Assembly: GCA_004560375.1 (NCBI GenBank)
Contig: SFVC01000010.1
Span: forward strand, 3,158 to 67,157
DNA length: 64,000 nucleotides
Origin: a bacterium
GTDB lineage: Bacteria > Bacillota > Clostridia > Oscillospirales > Oscillospiraceae
Reading direction: 5' to 3'
The notes beneath the pieces were generated by a model. That model saw only the letters and a list, made by a program, of their open reading frames with translations. It made no database searches and was not told the DNA's origin. This document shows, piece by piece, positions 38,452 through 46,504 of the stretch. The position numbers and the translations under genes were made by a program. The number at the start of each line of letters is the position of its first letter. Position 1 is the stretch's first letter.

Positions 38452-40200
38452 TCAATTCTGTGTCCGGCCCCGCAGCGCCCGCACCAGCTCCTGGTCGGGG
38501 GTGACGTACAGGGTCTTGTAGGTGTTGTAAACAACGTAGCCGGGTTTGGCCCCGGCGGGCTTTTTTACCGCCTTCACCGGGGTGTAGTCCACCGGCACCT
38601 GGCCCGACTCCCGGCCCTGAGAGAACCAGGCCGCCAGCATGGCCGCCTCGGTGAGGGACGCCTCGTCCGGCTGGGCTCCAGCCGTTTTCAGGATCACGTG
38701 GGAGCCGTGGAGCTTCTGGGCGTGAAGCCACAGATCCCGCTTGTCCGCGTCCTTCAGGGTGAGGCGGTCGTTCTGGCTGTTGTTCTTGCCCACCAGAATG
38801 GTGAGGCCCGCGCTGGACGTGAACTCCATGGGCTTGGAGCGGACGAGCTTCTGGCGGCCCTTGGCGGTCATTTTCCGCTTGTGCTGCTTCAGGTAGCCGT
38901 TGTCCATCAGCTCCTGGCGGATCTCCTGTAAGTCCCGATCCCCCTCGGACAGGGTGATCATCTGGAGCACGCTGTCCAGATAGTCCAGCTCGGCCCGGTT
39001 CTTCTCCAGCTGGAGGGTGAGCATCTCCTCCGCCTTCTGGGCCTTCTTGTACTCCTTATAATACTTGGCCGCGTTCTGCTGGGGGGTGAGGAGGGGATCC
39101 AACGGTATGTCCACCTCCCGGCAGTCCGGGTCGTAGTAGTCCTGGGCCCGGAGGACGGACTGGCCCTTGGACATCTGGTAGAAGTTGGTGGTGAGGATGT
39201 CCCCATACCGGCGCAGCTTGTCCCGGTCGGCGGTGCGGGCCAGATCTGCCTCCTGGTTGGTGATCTTCTTGGCCGTCCGGTTCCGGGCCTGGGTGACGGA
39301 GCGGATGAAGTCCTGGCCCCGCTGGCGTACCCGCTCCTGGGCCTCCTTCTGCTCGTAGAAGTCGTCCAGCAGGGCGGAGAAGGTGGGGTAGCGTTTCAGC
39401 TCCACCGAGGGGCCGTATTGCAGCACGGCCTGGAAGGTGAAGTCTATAGGCTTGCCGTCCCGTACCAGCACGGTGGGTGTAAAGTCCCCCGCCCGTACTC
39501 TGTCCATGAGCTGCTCCAGGCGCTGGGCGAGGCCCTCCCGGGTGCCCTCCCCCTGGAAGGCCAGCTCCCGGGCGATGAGGGGGGACAGGCCGTTGAAGGC
39601 ATCCAGCAGCCATTTGTCCTGGCCGTCCCCCTGGGGGGCGTTGGCGAGGACGAAGGAGCGCAGCTCCTCGGCGGGCATGGCGGAGGGATCCAGCCGCCCG
39701 GTGGGCTCCGGGGGGGCGTAGAACAGCCCGGGCATCACCGGGCGCTTGGCGGACAGATCCCCGTCGGCCCGGCGCATACAGTCGGTGATCCGGCCCGCGC
39801 CGTCCAACATGATCAGGTTGGACTTGCGGCCGATGCACTCCAGCACCAGCCGCCGCTCCACCCGATCCCCCAGCTCGTCCAGGGCCTCGAACCGGAAGTC
39901 CAGCAGCCGCTCCATGGAGGGCTGGGACAGATCCAGCAGGCGGGCCCCGGTGAAGTGTTTTCGCAGCAGCATACAGAACATGGGGGGCGTCTCCGGGTTC
40001 TCCCGGGGCACCTTTGTCAGCTGGGCCCGAGGGTGGGCGGGGCTGGCAGACAGCAGCAGCCGCACGTTATCCCGGCCCGCCCGCATATGGAGCACCGCCT
40101 CGTCCCGGGCGGGCTGGTAGAGCTTGTCCACCTTGCCGCCCACCAGGGTCTCCCGCAGCTCCCCGGCCAGCGCGGTCATGAATATAGCGTCAAAAGGCAT
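38452..40200 (-). CDS. rqcH: Rqc2 homolog RqcH (NFACT family)
   Basis: A 582-residue ribosome quality-control factor. NFACT-N (MPFDAIFMTALAGELRETLV, KVDKLYQP, CMLLRKHFTGARL) leads into helix-hairpin-helix and a long coiled coil (about 280-430). The NFACT-R domain follows, with ILVGKNNSQNDRLTLKDADK and DLWLHAQKLHGSHVIL. RqcH binds stalled 50S subunits and recruits tRNA-Ala to add C-terminal alanine tails. Its start codon lies in a 12-bp direct repeat bounding an apparent insertion upstream. Confidence 0.96.
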   Translation of the reverse strand: MPFDAIFMTALAGELRETLVGGKVDKLYQPARDEAVLHMRAGRDNVRLLLSASPAHPRAQLTKVPRENPETPPMFCMLLRKHFTGARLLDLSQPSMERLLDFRFEALDELGDRVERRLVLECIGRKSNLIMLDGAGRITDCMRRADGDLSAKRPVMPGLFYAPPEPTGRLDPSAMPAEELRSFVLANAPQGDGQDKWLLDAFNGLSPLIARELAFQGEGTREGLAQRLEQLMDRVRAGDFTPTVLVRDGKPIDFTFQAVLQYGPSVELKRYPTFSALLDDFYEQKEAQERVRQRGQDFIRSVTQARNRTAKKITNQEADLARTADRDKLRRYGDILTTNFYQMSKGQSVLRAQDYYDPDCREVDIPLDPLLTPQQNAAKYYKEYKKAQKAEEMLTLQLEKNRAELDYLDSVLQMITLSEGDRDLQEIRQELMDNGYLKQHKRKMTAKGRQKLVRSKPMEFTSSAGLTILVGKNNSQNDRLTLKDADKRDLWLHAQKLHGSHVILKTAGAQPDEASLTEAAMLAAWFSQGRESGQVPVDYTPVKAVKKPAGAKPGYVVYNTYKTLYVTPDQELVRALRGRTQN

Positions 40201-40348
40201 AGTTTACGTTTCCCTCCAAGCAGATTTCGGGGCCCCCGCGAAAGCGCCCTTCCGCTTTCGTGGGGAGAGGAGGCACAGCGGAACGGAGGAGCTTTCCCCG
40301 AAGGGGGAAGCGACTGAGTGCAGCTTGTGCCGACGAGTCAAAAGGCAT
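40201..40348. mobile_element. 148-bp insertion flanked by 12-bp direct repeat
   Basis: GTCAAAAGGCAT occurs at 40189-40200 (rqcH start) and again at 40337-40348 (mrnC end). Between them lie 136 bp with a 13-bp imperfect inverted repeat (CCCCGCGAAAGCG with CGCTTTCGTGGGG). Removing one repeat plus the insert would make the last codons of mrnC overlap the rqcH start by 11 bp. That suggests target duplication by a small non-autonomous element. The insert also supplies rqcH with its GGAGGG ribosome-binding site. Confidence 0.55.
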
Positions 40349-40751
40349 GATTTGCCTCCTCCATCATGGCGTCGAATAACTCGTTGAGCCGGTCGGTTCT
40401 GCCCTGCAGATACAGCCAGCCGAACAGAGACTCCAGGGCCGTGGCGGCGTGGTACTCCCCCACGCTGGCCCCCTTGGGGACGGCGGCGGTGCGGCTGTTG
40501 CGGCCCCGGCGGTAGACGGCCTGCTCCTCCTCGGTCAACAGGGGGAGGATGGCGTGAATCAGCTTGGCCTGGGCGGGGGCGGCCACGTATTTCACCGCCG
40601 CCTTGTGCAGCCCCGCGTTGGTGGCCTTGCCGTGGAGGCACAGCCAGGAGCGCACCATCAGTTCGTATACTCCGTCCCCCAGATGGGCCAGGCCCAGGGC
40701 GCTGATTTTTTCGATGGCGTCCGACTGGGCGGACAGGTGAAAGTAGTCCAT
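40338..40751 (-). CDS. mrnC: Mini-ribonuclease III (MrnC)
   Basis: A 137-residue RNase III catalytic domain without the dsRNA-binding domain, which processes 23S rRNA precursors in Firmicutes. It has the LAHLGDGVYELMVRSWL signature with the catalytic Asp/Glu, KAAVKYVAAPAQA, GRNSRT and EYHAATALESLFGWLYL. ATG at 40751 begins MDYFHLSAQ. In Bacilli the gene follows cysS; here it heads the rqcH-thioesterase-ABC exporter operon. Confidence 0.93.
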   Translation of the reverse strand: MDYFHLSAQSDAIEKISALGLAHLGDGVYELMVRSWLCLHGKATNAGLHKAAVKYVAAPAQAKLIHAILPLLTEEEQAVYRRGRNSRTAAVPKGASVGEYHAATALESLFGWLYLQGRTDRLNELFDAMMEEANHAF

Positions 40752-40834
40752 GGGAAGCTCTCCATTCCTGGGGGTGTGTCAGTGGGAAAACGGGGGCAGG
40801 GCCCACGCTCCACCGCGGGCCGATACGAGCCCAT

Positions 40835-40916
40835 ATTATATCACAAAGGCCAAAAAACGCAAGGGGCAGGGGAGCGGGCCTTCCCTCTTGACTTTTTCCC
40901 GGTTTGGCAATACAAT
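40835..40916. promoter_or_regulatory. Divergent mrnC and proS promoters
   Basis: Minus strand: TTGCGT (40862-40857), 16 bp, TATAAT (40840-40835) for mrnC. Plus strand: TTGACT (40888-40893), 17 bp, TACAAT (40911-40916) for proS. Only about 26 nt of leader precede proS, so there is no room for a T-box. Confidence 0.7.
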
Positions 40917-40948
40917 ATGGAAACCATATATAAAAGGATGGAGAGGAC

Positions 40949-42391
40949 ATGGCACAGGACAAGAACAAGCAGGTGAGCCAGATCACCGATATGGACGTGG
41001 ACTTCGCCCAGTGGTACACCGACGTGTGCACCAAGGCGGAGCTCATCGGCTACGCCAAGACCAAGGGAATGTTTATCCTCCGCCCCTACGGCTACGCCAT
41101 CTGGGAGAATATCCAGGCGTATCTGGATCGGCGCTTTAAGGAGACGGGCCATCAGAACGTCTCCATGCCCATGCTCATCCCGGAGTCCCTGCTCCAGAAG
41201 GAGAAGGATCACGTGGAGGGCTTCGCCCCCGAGTGCGCCTGGGTGACCTACGGCGGCAGCGAGAAGCTGGACGAGCGGCTGTGCATCCGGCCCACGTCGG
41301 AGACCCTGTTCTGCGACCACTGGGCGGATATCGTCCACTCCTGGCGGGATCTGCCCATGCTCTATAACCAGTGGTGCTCCGTGCTGCGCTGGGAAAAGAC
41401 CACCCGGCCCTTCCTGCGCCACCGGGAATTCCTCTGGCAGGAGGGCCACACCCTCCACGCCACCGCCCAGGAGGCCATCGAGGAGACGGAGCGGATGCAC
41501 CGCATCTATGCGGATCTGTGCGAGGACGTGCTGGCCATGCCGGTGGTGATGGGCATGAAGACCGACAAGGAGAAATTCGCCGGGGCGGAGCGCACCTACA
41601 CCATCGAGTGCATGATGCACGACAAGAAGGCCCTCCAGAACGGCACCAGCCACTACTTCGGGGACGGGTTCGCCCGGGCCTTCGGCATCTCCTTCGCGGA
41701 CAAGAACAACCAGCAGGTCACCCCCTTCGAGACCTCCTGGGGCATCACCACCCGCACCATCGGCGGGGTCATCATGACCCACGGCGACAACCGGGGGCTG
41801 GTGCTGCCCCCCAAGGTGGCCCCCGTCCAGGTCGTTATCATCCCGGTGGCCCAGCACAAGGAGGGCGTCATCGAGGCCAACGAGGCCGTTATGGAACGGC
41901 TTTCCAAGGCGGGCTTCCGGGTGAAGATGGACGCCTCCGACAACTCCCCCGGCTGGAAGTTCGCCGAGTATGAGATGAAGGGCGTGCCCCTGCGGCTGGA
42001 GCTGGGGCCCAAGGATATGGAGAAGGGCCAGTGCGTGCTGGTGCGCCGGGACAGCGGGGAGAAGTCCTTCGTGCCGCTGGAGGGCATCGAGGACACCGTG
42101 GCCAGGATGCTGGACGACATCCATGCCGGGCTGTACGCCAAGGCCAAGAAGAACCTGGAGGACAACACCTATCCCTGCGCCACCCTGGCGGAGGTCAAGG
42201 AGAAGATGGAGAGCCGGGGAGGCTTCGCCAAGACCATGTGGTGCGGCGATGTGGCCTGCGAGGTGAAGATGAAGGAGGAGGCGGGGGTGTCCTCCCGGTG
42301 CATCCCCTTCCAGCAGGAGAAGCTGGGCGACGTGTGCGCCTGCTGCGGCAAGCCCGCCAAGAAGATGGTTTACTGGGGCGTGGCGTATTGA
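40949..42391 (+). CDS. proS: Prolyl-tRNA synthetase (eukaryote/archaeal-type)
   Basis: A 480-residue class II synthetase of the short form without the INS editing domain. Motif 2 appears as RWEKTTRPFLRHREFLWQEGHT and motif 3 as LELGPKDMEKGQCVLVRRD-adjacent sequence after the anticodon-binding domain. The C-terminal zinc-like site has CGDVACEVKMK and CACCGKPAKKM. Start MAQDKNKQVSQITDMDVDFA fits the family. It charges tRNA-Pro. It is monocistronic. Confidence 0.95.
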   Translation: MAQDKNKQVSQITDMDVDFAQWYTDVCTKAELIGYAKTKGMFILRPYGYAIWENIQAYLDRRFKETGHQNVSMPMLIPESLLQKEKDHVEGFAPECAWVTYGGSEKLDERLCIRPTSETLFCDHWADIVHSWRDLPMLYNQWCSVLRWEKTTRPFLRHREFLWQEGHTLHATAQEAIEETERMHRIYADLCEDVLAMPVVMGMKTDKEKFAGAERTYTIECMMHDKKALQNGTSHYFGDGFARAFGISFADKNNQQVTPFETSWGITTRTIGGVIMTHGDNRGLVLPPKVAPVQVVIIPVAQHKEGVIEANEAVMERLSKAGFRVKMDASDNSPGWKFAEYEMKGVPLRLELGPKDMEKGQCVLVRRDSGEKSFVPLEGIEDTVARMLDDIHAGLYAKAKKNLEDNTYPCATLAEVKEKMESRGGFAKTMWCGDVACEVKMKEEAGVSSRCIPFQQEKLGDVCACCGKPAKKMVYWGVAY

Positions 42392-42418
42392 CGCGGACGG
42401 GATAGGTGAATTTGTACC

Positions 42419-42491
42419 TGTAGGGGGCTTGCCCCTCCCGCCGTTCCGATGTGTCCTCTGTTCCACGGGCGGGGCAAGCCCCGCCCCTACA
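42419..42491. repeat. GC-rich inverted repeat, copy 3 of 3 (variant)
   Basis: TGTAGGGGGCTTGCCCCTCC (left arm 42419-42440) and the right arm 42466-42491 ending GCCCCGCCCCTACA share the core GGGGCTTGCCCC with the other copies, but the arms differ by several changes and the loop is 25 bp. It lies just downstream of proS. Confidence 0.85.
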
Positions 42492-42524
42492 AAACGGCGA
42501 ACCTCGGTACGGGGTTCGCCGTTT
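42492..42524 (+). terminator. proS terminator
   Basis: AACGGCGAACC and GGTTCGCCGTT pair around TCGGTACGG, followed by TCGCG. It lies directly after the repeat element and is the likely end of the proS transcript. Confidence 0.7.
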
Positions 42525-42608
42525 CGCGTTTGGCAATGTTGCACAGACGGTTTCATGGTAAAAGCCTGAAAACCGTGAAAAAACTTTGGGATGGGGGCAA
42601 AAAAGTGC

Positions 42609-42638
42609 TTGACTTCCAGGGGGCTCCTGTTGTACAAT
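42609..42638 (+). promoter_or_regulatory. Promoter of the S10-spc-alpha cluster
   Basis: TTGACT (42609-42614), an 18-bp spacer and TACAAT (42633-42638) precede rpsJ by about 270 bp. It is the only strong promoter seen ahead of the ribosomal genes. Confidence 0.7.
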
Positions 42639-42644
42639 AGTCAA

Positions 42645-42806
42645 GCGCCTGTCAAAGGGCGCACTGCGATGATGCGGGAGATTGCTCGCGATAAGCGAGG
42701 TAACTTCCGCGGAGTATGTCCGTATAATCGGGCGGCTGAGAGACTCATGCCATGGCGTATATCGCCCTGGGTGGGTAGAACCGGCTCGCTTTGCGCCGGT
42801 TTTATT
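42645..42806 (+). ncRNA. S10-operon leader RNA with attenuator
   Basis: The leader folds into GCGCC/GGCGC (42645-42662) and a longer hairpin whose inner helix is GCTCGC-GATAA-GCGAGG (42684-42700) and outer helix GCGGGAG/CTTCCGC. An intrinsic-terminator-like stem ACCGGC/GCCGGT (42780-42800) is followed by TTTATT. The stretch GGGTGG before the terminator is loosely T-box-like, but no T-box specifier stem is visible. Attenuation control of the ribosomal cluster is inferred. Confidence 0.55.
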
Positions 42807-42909
42807 CATGCCGGGGAGTGATACGCACGGAAACGTGGATGAAACGTCTCTCACCGTACGAAGCAAGGACAGCCTTACCGTCAACTTCGTATGTCAAGGA
42901 GGAAAACAC

Positions 42910-43224
42910 ATGGCAGCTCAGAAAGAAATGATCCGCATCCGGCTGAAGGCCTACGACCATCAGCTCATCGACCAGGCCGCCGAGAAGATCGTGGACACCG
43001 CCAAGCGCAGCGGCGCCGAGGTCTCCGGCCCCATCCCCCTGCCCACCAAGAAGGAGATTGTCACCATCCTGCGCTCCGTCCACGTGAACAAGGACTCCCG
43101 GGAGCAGTTCGAGCGCCGCACCCACAAGCGGCTCATCGACGTGGTGAAGCCCTCCCAGAAGACCGTGGAGGCTCTGATGTCCCTGGAGCTCCCCGCCGGC
43201 GTGGATATCGAGATCAAGCTCTGA
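42910..43224 (+). CDS. rpsJ: 30S ribosomal protein S10
   Basis: A 104-residue protein (IRIRLKAYDHQLIDQAAEKI ... RRTHKRLIDV ... SLELPAGVDIEIKL), standard length. It binds the 30S head and, with NusB, takes part in antitermination. First gene of the S10 cluster, with AAGGAGG eight bases upstream. The 124-bp gap to rplC contains only a 7-bp stem, GCCTGCC/GGCAGGC (43251-43274). Confidence 0.98.
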   Translation: MAAQKEMIRIRLKAYDHQLIDQAAEKIVDTAKRSGAEVSGPIPLPTKKEIVTILRSVHVNKDSREQFERRTHKRLIDVVKPSQKTVEALMSLELPAGVDIEIKL

Positions 43225-43348
43225 TTTCACCCAATTTTGTGAGAACCGCAGCCTGCCGCGTTACTGAGGCAGGCGGGTCACGTTGGAAAACCAATGGGAG
43301 CCCAAGGCCCACGTTTTTCAACCAATAACCTAACAAGGAGGAATACAC

Positions 43349-44071
43349 ATGGAAAAGGCCATCATCGGCAAGAAGGTGGGTATGACCCAGATCTTCGACG
43401 AAGCCGGTAAGGTCATCCCGGTCACCGTCATCCAGGCGGGCCCCTGCACCGTGGTGCAGAAGAAGACCGAGGAGAAGGACGGATACACCGCCGTCCAGCT
43501 GGGATTTGAGGAAGTCCCGGAGAAAAAGCTGTCCAAGCCCGAGGCCGGGCACAGCAAGAAGGCCGGCAAGTGCCTGCGGGTGCTCAAGGAGTTCAAGCTG
43601 GACAACGCCGACCAGCTCAACGTGGGCGACCAGCTCACCGCCACCGTGTTCGCCCCCGGCGACCGGGTGGACATCACCGGCATCAGCAAGGGCCACGGCT
43701 ACCAGGGCGCGGTGAAGCGCTGCGGCGGCCACGTCCAGAAGAAGTCCCACGGCGGCGGCCCTGTCCACCGCCACTCCGGCTCCATGGGCTCCAGCACCGA
43801 CCCCTCCCGGATCTTCAAGGGGCACAACGGCGCCGGCCAGATGGGCAACGAGCAGGTCACCGTCATCAACCTGGACGTGGTGCAGGTGGATGAGGAGCTG
43901 GGCGTCATCGCCGTGCGCGGTGCGGTGCCCGGGCCCCGGGGCGGCGTTGTCGCCCTGCGTACCAGCGTCAAGAAGGTCGCCGAGAAGCACGCCACCGAGG
44001 CCGGGCGCGTCAATCCCCAGAAGCAGTCCGCCCGTGTCAACCCGCAGAAGGCCTCTGCGCGTAACAAGTGA
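43349..44071 (+). CDS. rplC: 50S ribosomal protein L3
   Basis: A 240-residue protein (MEKAIIGKKVGMTQIFDEAG ... GGGPVHRHSGSMGSST), an early assembly protein near the peptidyl transferase centre. The C-terminal 25 residues carry a repeated RVNPQK-SAR unit (RVNPQKQSAR then RVNPQKASAR) beyond the usual L3 end. The 19 bp to rplD holds an AAAGGAGAG site. Confidence 0.97.
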   Translation: MEKAIIGKKVGMTQIFDEAGKVIPVTVIQAGPCTVVQKKTEEKDGYTAVQLGFEEVPEKKLSKPEAGHSKKAGKCLRVLKEFKLDNADQLNVGDQLTATVFAPGDRVDITGISKGHGYQGAVKRCGGHVQKKSHGGGPVHRHSGSMGSSTDPSRIFKGHNGAGQMGNEQVTVINLDVVQVDEELGVIAVRGAVPGPRGGVVALRTSVKKVAEKHATEAGRVNPQKQSARVNPQKASARNK

Positions 44072-44089
44072 GAAAGGAGAGAATGACAA

Positions 44090-44704
44090 ATGCCTAAAGC
44101 GAACCTTTATAATATGGCCGGTAAGCAGATCGGCGAGGTCGAGCTCTCCGAGGCCGTGTTCGGCATTGAGCCCAACCAGTCCGTGGTGCACGACGTGGTT
44201 AAGAACCACCTGGCCAACTGCCGGCAGGGCACCCAGAGCAGCCTGACCCGGGCCGAGGTGTCCGGCGGCGGCCGGAAGCCCTGGCGTCAGAAGGGCACCG
44301 GCCACGCCCGTCAGGGCTCCACCCGGGCCCCCCAGTGGACCCACGGCGGCATTGTGTTCGCCCCCAAGCCCCGCTCCTATCGCTACACCCTCAACAAGAA
44401 GGTGCGCCGGCTGGCCCTGAAGTCCGCCCTGAGCGCCAAGGCCGCCGCCGGCAACGTGCTGGTGGTTGACAAGCTGGAGATGGGCGAGATCAAGACCAAG
44501 ACCTTCCAGGGCTTCCTGAACGCCGTGGAGTCCAAGAAGGCCGTCGTCGTCACCAGCGACTCCAACGTGGTGCTGTCCGCCCGGAACATTCCCGGCGTGG
44601 TGACCAGCCCCGCCAACCTCATCAACGTCTACGACATCGTCAACGCCAACCAGGTCATCATCGACCAGGCCGCGCTGGCCGCCATCGAGGAGGTGTTCGC
44701 CTGA
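44090..44704 (+). CDS. rplD: 50S ribosomal protein L4
   Basis: A 204-residue protein (MPKANLYNMAGKQIGEVELS ... GGGRKPWRQKGTGHARQGS) whose extended loop lines the exit tunnel. In proteobacteria L4 represses the S10 operon. Its stop overlaps the rplW start by one base (TGATG). Confidence 0.98.
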   Translation: MPKANLYNMAGKQIGEVELSEAVFGIEPNQSVVHDVVKNHLANCRQGTQSSLTRAEVSGGGRKPWRQKGTGHARQGSTRAPQWTHGGIVFAPKPRSYRYTLNKKVRRLALKSALSAKAAAGNVLVVDKLEMGEIKTKTFQGFLNAVESKKAVVVTSDSNVVLSARNIPGVVTSPANLINVYDIVNANQVIIDQAALAAIEEVFA

Positions 44705-45000
44705 TGAAGACCGCATACGACATCATCAAGCGCCCCATCATCACCGAGCAGTCCATGGCCGCCGCCGCCGAGAAGAAGTACACCTTCGAGGTGGCCAAGG
44801 ACGCCAACAAGATCGAGATCGCCAAGGCGTGCGAGGAGATCTTCGGCGTGAAGGTGGCCAAGGTCAACACCCTGAATATGCAGGGCAAGGCCAAGCGCAT
44901 GGGCCGCTATCCCGAGGGGCGCCGCCCCCAGTGGAAGAAGGCGATGGTCACCCTGACCGCCGATTCCAAGTCCATCGAGTTCTTCGAAGGCATGGTGTAA
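44704..45000 (+). CDS. rplW: 50S ribosomal protein L23
   Basis: A 98-residue protein (MKTAYDIIKRPIITEQSMAA ... GRYPEGRRPQWKKAMVTL), the tunnel-exit docking site for trigger factor and SRP. Translationally coupled to rplD; rplB follows after 15 bp with GGAGGAG. Confidence 0.98.
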   Translation: MKTAYDIIKRPIITEQSMAAAAEKKYTFEVAKDANKIEIAKACEEIFGVKVAKVNTLNMQGKAKRMGRYPEGRRPQWKKAMVTLTADSKSIEFFEGMV

Positions 45001-45015
45001 GGAGGAGATTGAAAA

Positions 45016-45849
45016 ATGGCTATCAAGACTTATAAGCCCACGACGCCCTCCCGCCGCCACATGACCGTGTCCGCCTTCGAGGGCATCGACAAGAAGGCCA
45101 AGCCGGAGCGTTCGCTGCTGGAGAGCCTGAAGAAGCACGCCGGCCGCAACAGCTACGGCCGCATCACCGTCCGCCACCGCGGCGGCGGCAACAAGAAGAA
45201 GTACCGCATCATCGACTTCAAGCGGGACAAGGCGGGCAAGGCCACCGTGCTGAACCTTCAGTACGACCCCAACCGCTCCGCCAACATCGCCCTGCTCCAG
45301 TATGAGGACGGCGAGAAGCGGTATATCCTGGCCCCCGTGGGTCTGAAGGCCGGCCACACCATCATGACCGGTTCCGGCGCGGACATCCTGCCCGGCAACG
45401 CCATGCCCATTGCCGACATACCCGTGGGCGAGACCATCCACTGCATCGAGCTCTACCCCGGCAAGGGCGCCCAGCTGGTGCGCTCCGCCGGCACCGCCGC
45501 CCAGCTGATGGCCAAGGAGAACGGCATGGCTCAGGTGCGCCTGCCCTCCGGCGAGGTGCGGCTGATCCGGGAGAACTGCATGGCCACCATCGGGCAGGTG
45601 GGCAACACCGACTGGGCCAACATCCACATTGGCAAGGCCGGCCGGAAGCGCCACATGGGCTGGCGGCCCACCGTCCGCGGCTCCGTGATGAACCCCAACG
45701 ACCACCCCCACGGCGGCGGCGAGGGCAAGAGCCCCGTGGGCCGTCCCGGCCCGGTGACCCCCTGGGGCAAGCCGGCCCTGGGCTACAAGACCCGCAAGAA
45801 GAAGAACCGCACCGACAAGTTCATTGTCCGGCGCCGCAACGGTAAGTAA
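45016..45849 (+). CDS. rplB: 50S ribosomal protein L2
   Basis: A 277-residue protein (MAIKTYKPTTPSRRHMTVSA ... RHRGGGNKKKYRIIDFKRDK) needed for peptidyl transferase and subunit association. The conserved GGGEGKSPVGRPGPVTPWGK segment with its preceding HPHGGG histidine is intact. Confidence 0.98.
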   Translation: MAIKTYKPTTPSRRHMTVSAFEGIDKKAKPERSLLESLKKHAGRNSYGRITVRHRGGGNKKKYRIIDFKRDKAGKATVLNLQYDPNRSANIALLQYEDGEKRYILAPVGLKAGHTIMTGSGADILPGNAMPIADIPVGETIHCIELYPGKGAQLVRSAGTAAQLMAKENGMAQVRLPSGEVRLIRENCMATIGQVGNTDWANIHIGKAGRKRHMGWRPTVRGSVMNPNDHPHGGGEGKSPVGRPGPVTPWGKPALGYKTRKKKNRTDKFIVRRRNGK

Positions 45850-45865
45850 GGAGGGAGAGTAACAA

Positions 45866-46138
45866 ATGAGCAGAAGTATCAAGAAGGGCCCGTTTTGCGC
45901 TCCCGAGCTGCTGAAGCGCGTGGACGAGATGAACAAGAAGAACGAGAAGAAGGTGCTCAAGACCTGGAGCCGCGCCTCCACCATCTTCCCCTCCTTCGTG
46001 GGCCACACCATCGCCGTCCATGACGGCCGCAAGCACGTGCCCGTCTACGTCACCGAGGACATGGTGGGCCACAAGCTGGGCGAGTTCGCCCCCACCCGCA
46101 CCTTCAAGGGCCACGCGGGCAGCAAGACCGGCAAGTAA
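45866..46138 (+). CDS. rpsS: 30S ribosomal protein S19
   Basis: A 90-residue head protein (MSRSIKKGPFCAPELLKRVD ... GHTIAVHDGRKHVPVYVTED), standard length, contacting the A-site finger. It follows rplB with GGAGGGAG in the 16-bp gap. Confidence 0.98.
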   Translation: MSRSIKKGPFCAPELLKRVDEMNKKNEKKVLKTWSRASTIFPSFVGHTIAVHDGRKHVPVYVTEDMVGHKLGEFAPTRTFKGHAGSKTGK

Positions 46139-46153
46139 GGGAGGAGAGAGAAT

Positions 46154-46486
46154 ATGGAAGCGAAAGCGACAGTGAGATACATCCGTATCTCCCCCCGCAA
46201 GGTCAGCATCGTGTGCGACCAGATCCGCGGCAAGAGCGTCAAGGACGCCGAGGCCATTCTGGCCCTGATCCCCAAGGCCGCCTCCGACCCCCTGGCCAAG
46301 CTGGTGCATGCCGCCGCGGCCAACGCGGAGAACAACCACGGCATGGATCCCGAGAAGCTGTATGTGGCCGAGGCATTTGCCTGCCCCGGGCCCATCATCA
46401 AGCGGTTCCGCCCCGTGTCCAAGGGCCGCGCCCACCACATCATGAAGCGCACTTCCCATATGACCATCGTGGTCAAGGAACGCTGA
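46154..46486 (+). CDS. rplV: 50S ribosomal protein L22
   Basis: A 110-residue protein (MEAKATVRYIRISPRKVSIV ... KRFRPVSKGRAHHIMKRTSH) whose beta hairpin narrows the exit tunnel. Changes in this hairpin are known to cause macrolide resistance; the hairpin here looks ordinary. Confidence 0.98.
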   Translation: MEAKATVRYIRISPRKVSIVCDQIRGKSVKDAEAILALIPKAASDPLAKLVHAAAANAENNHGMDPEKLYVAEAFACPGPIIKRFRPVSKGRAHHIMKRTSHMTIVVKER

Positions 46487-46504
46487 GAAGGAGGTCGAGA
46501 GTAA

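Noticed and set aside
40923..40948. T-box for proS
   Set aside because: Only about 26 nt separate the predicted transcription start and the gene.
42645..42806. T-box riboswitch before rpsJ
   Set aside because: GGGTGG before a terminator stem is suggestive, but the canonical T-box sequence, specifier loop and AG-bulge are not seen, and T-boxes do not normally control S10 operons.
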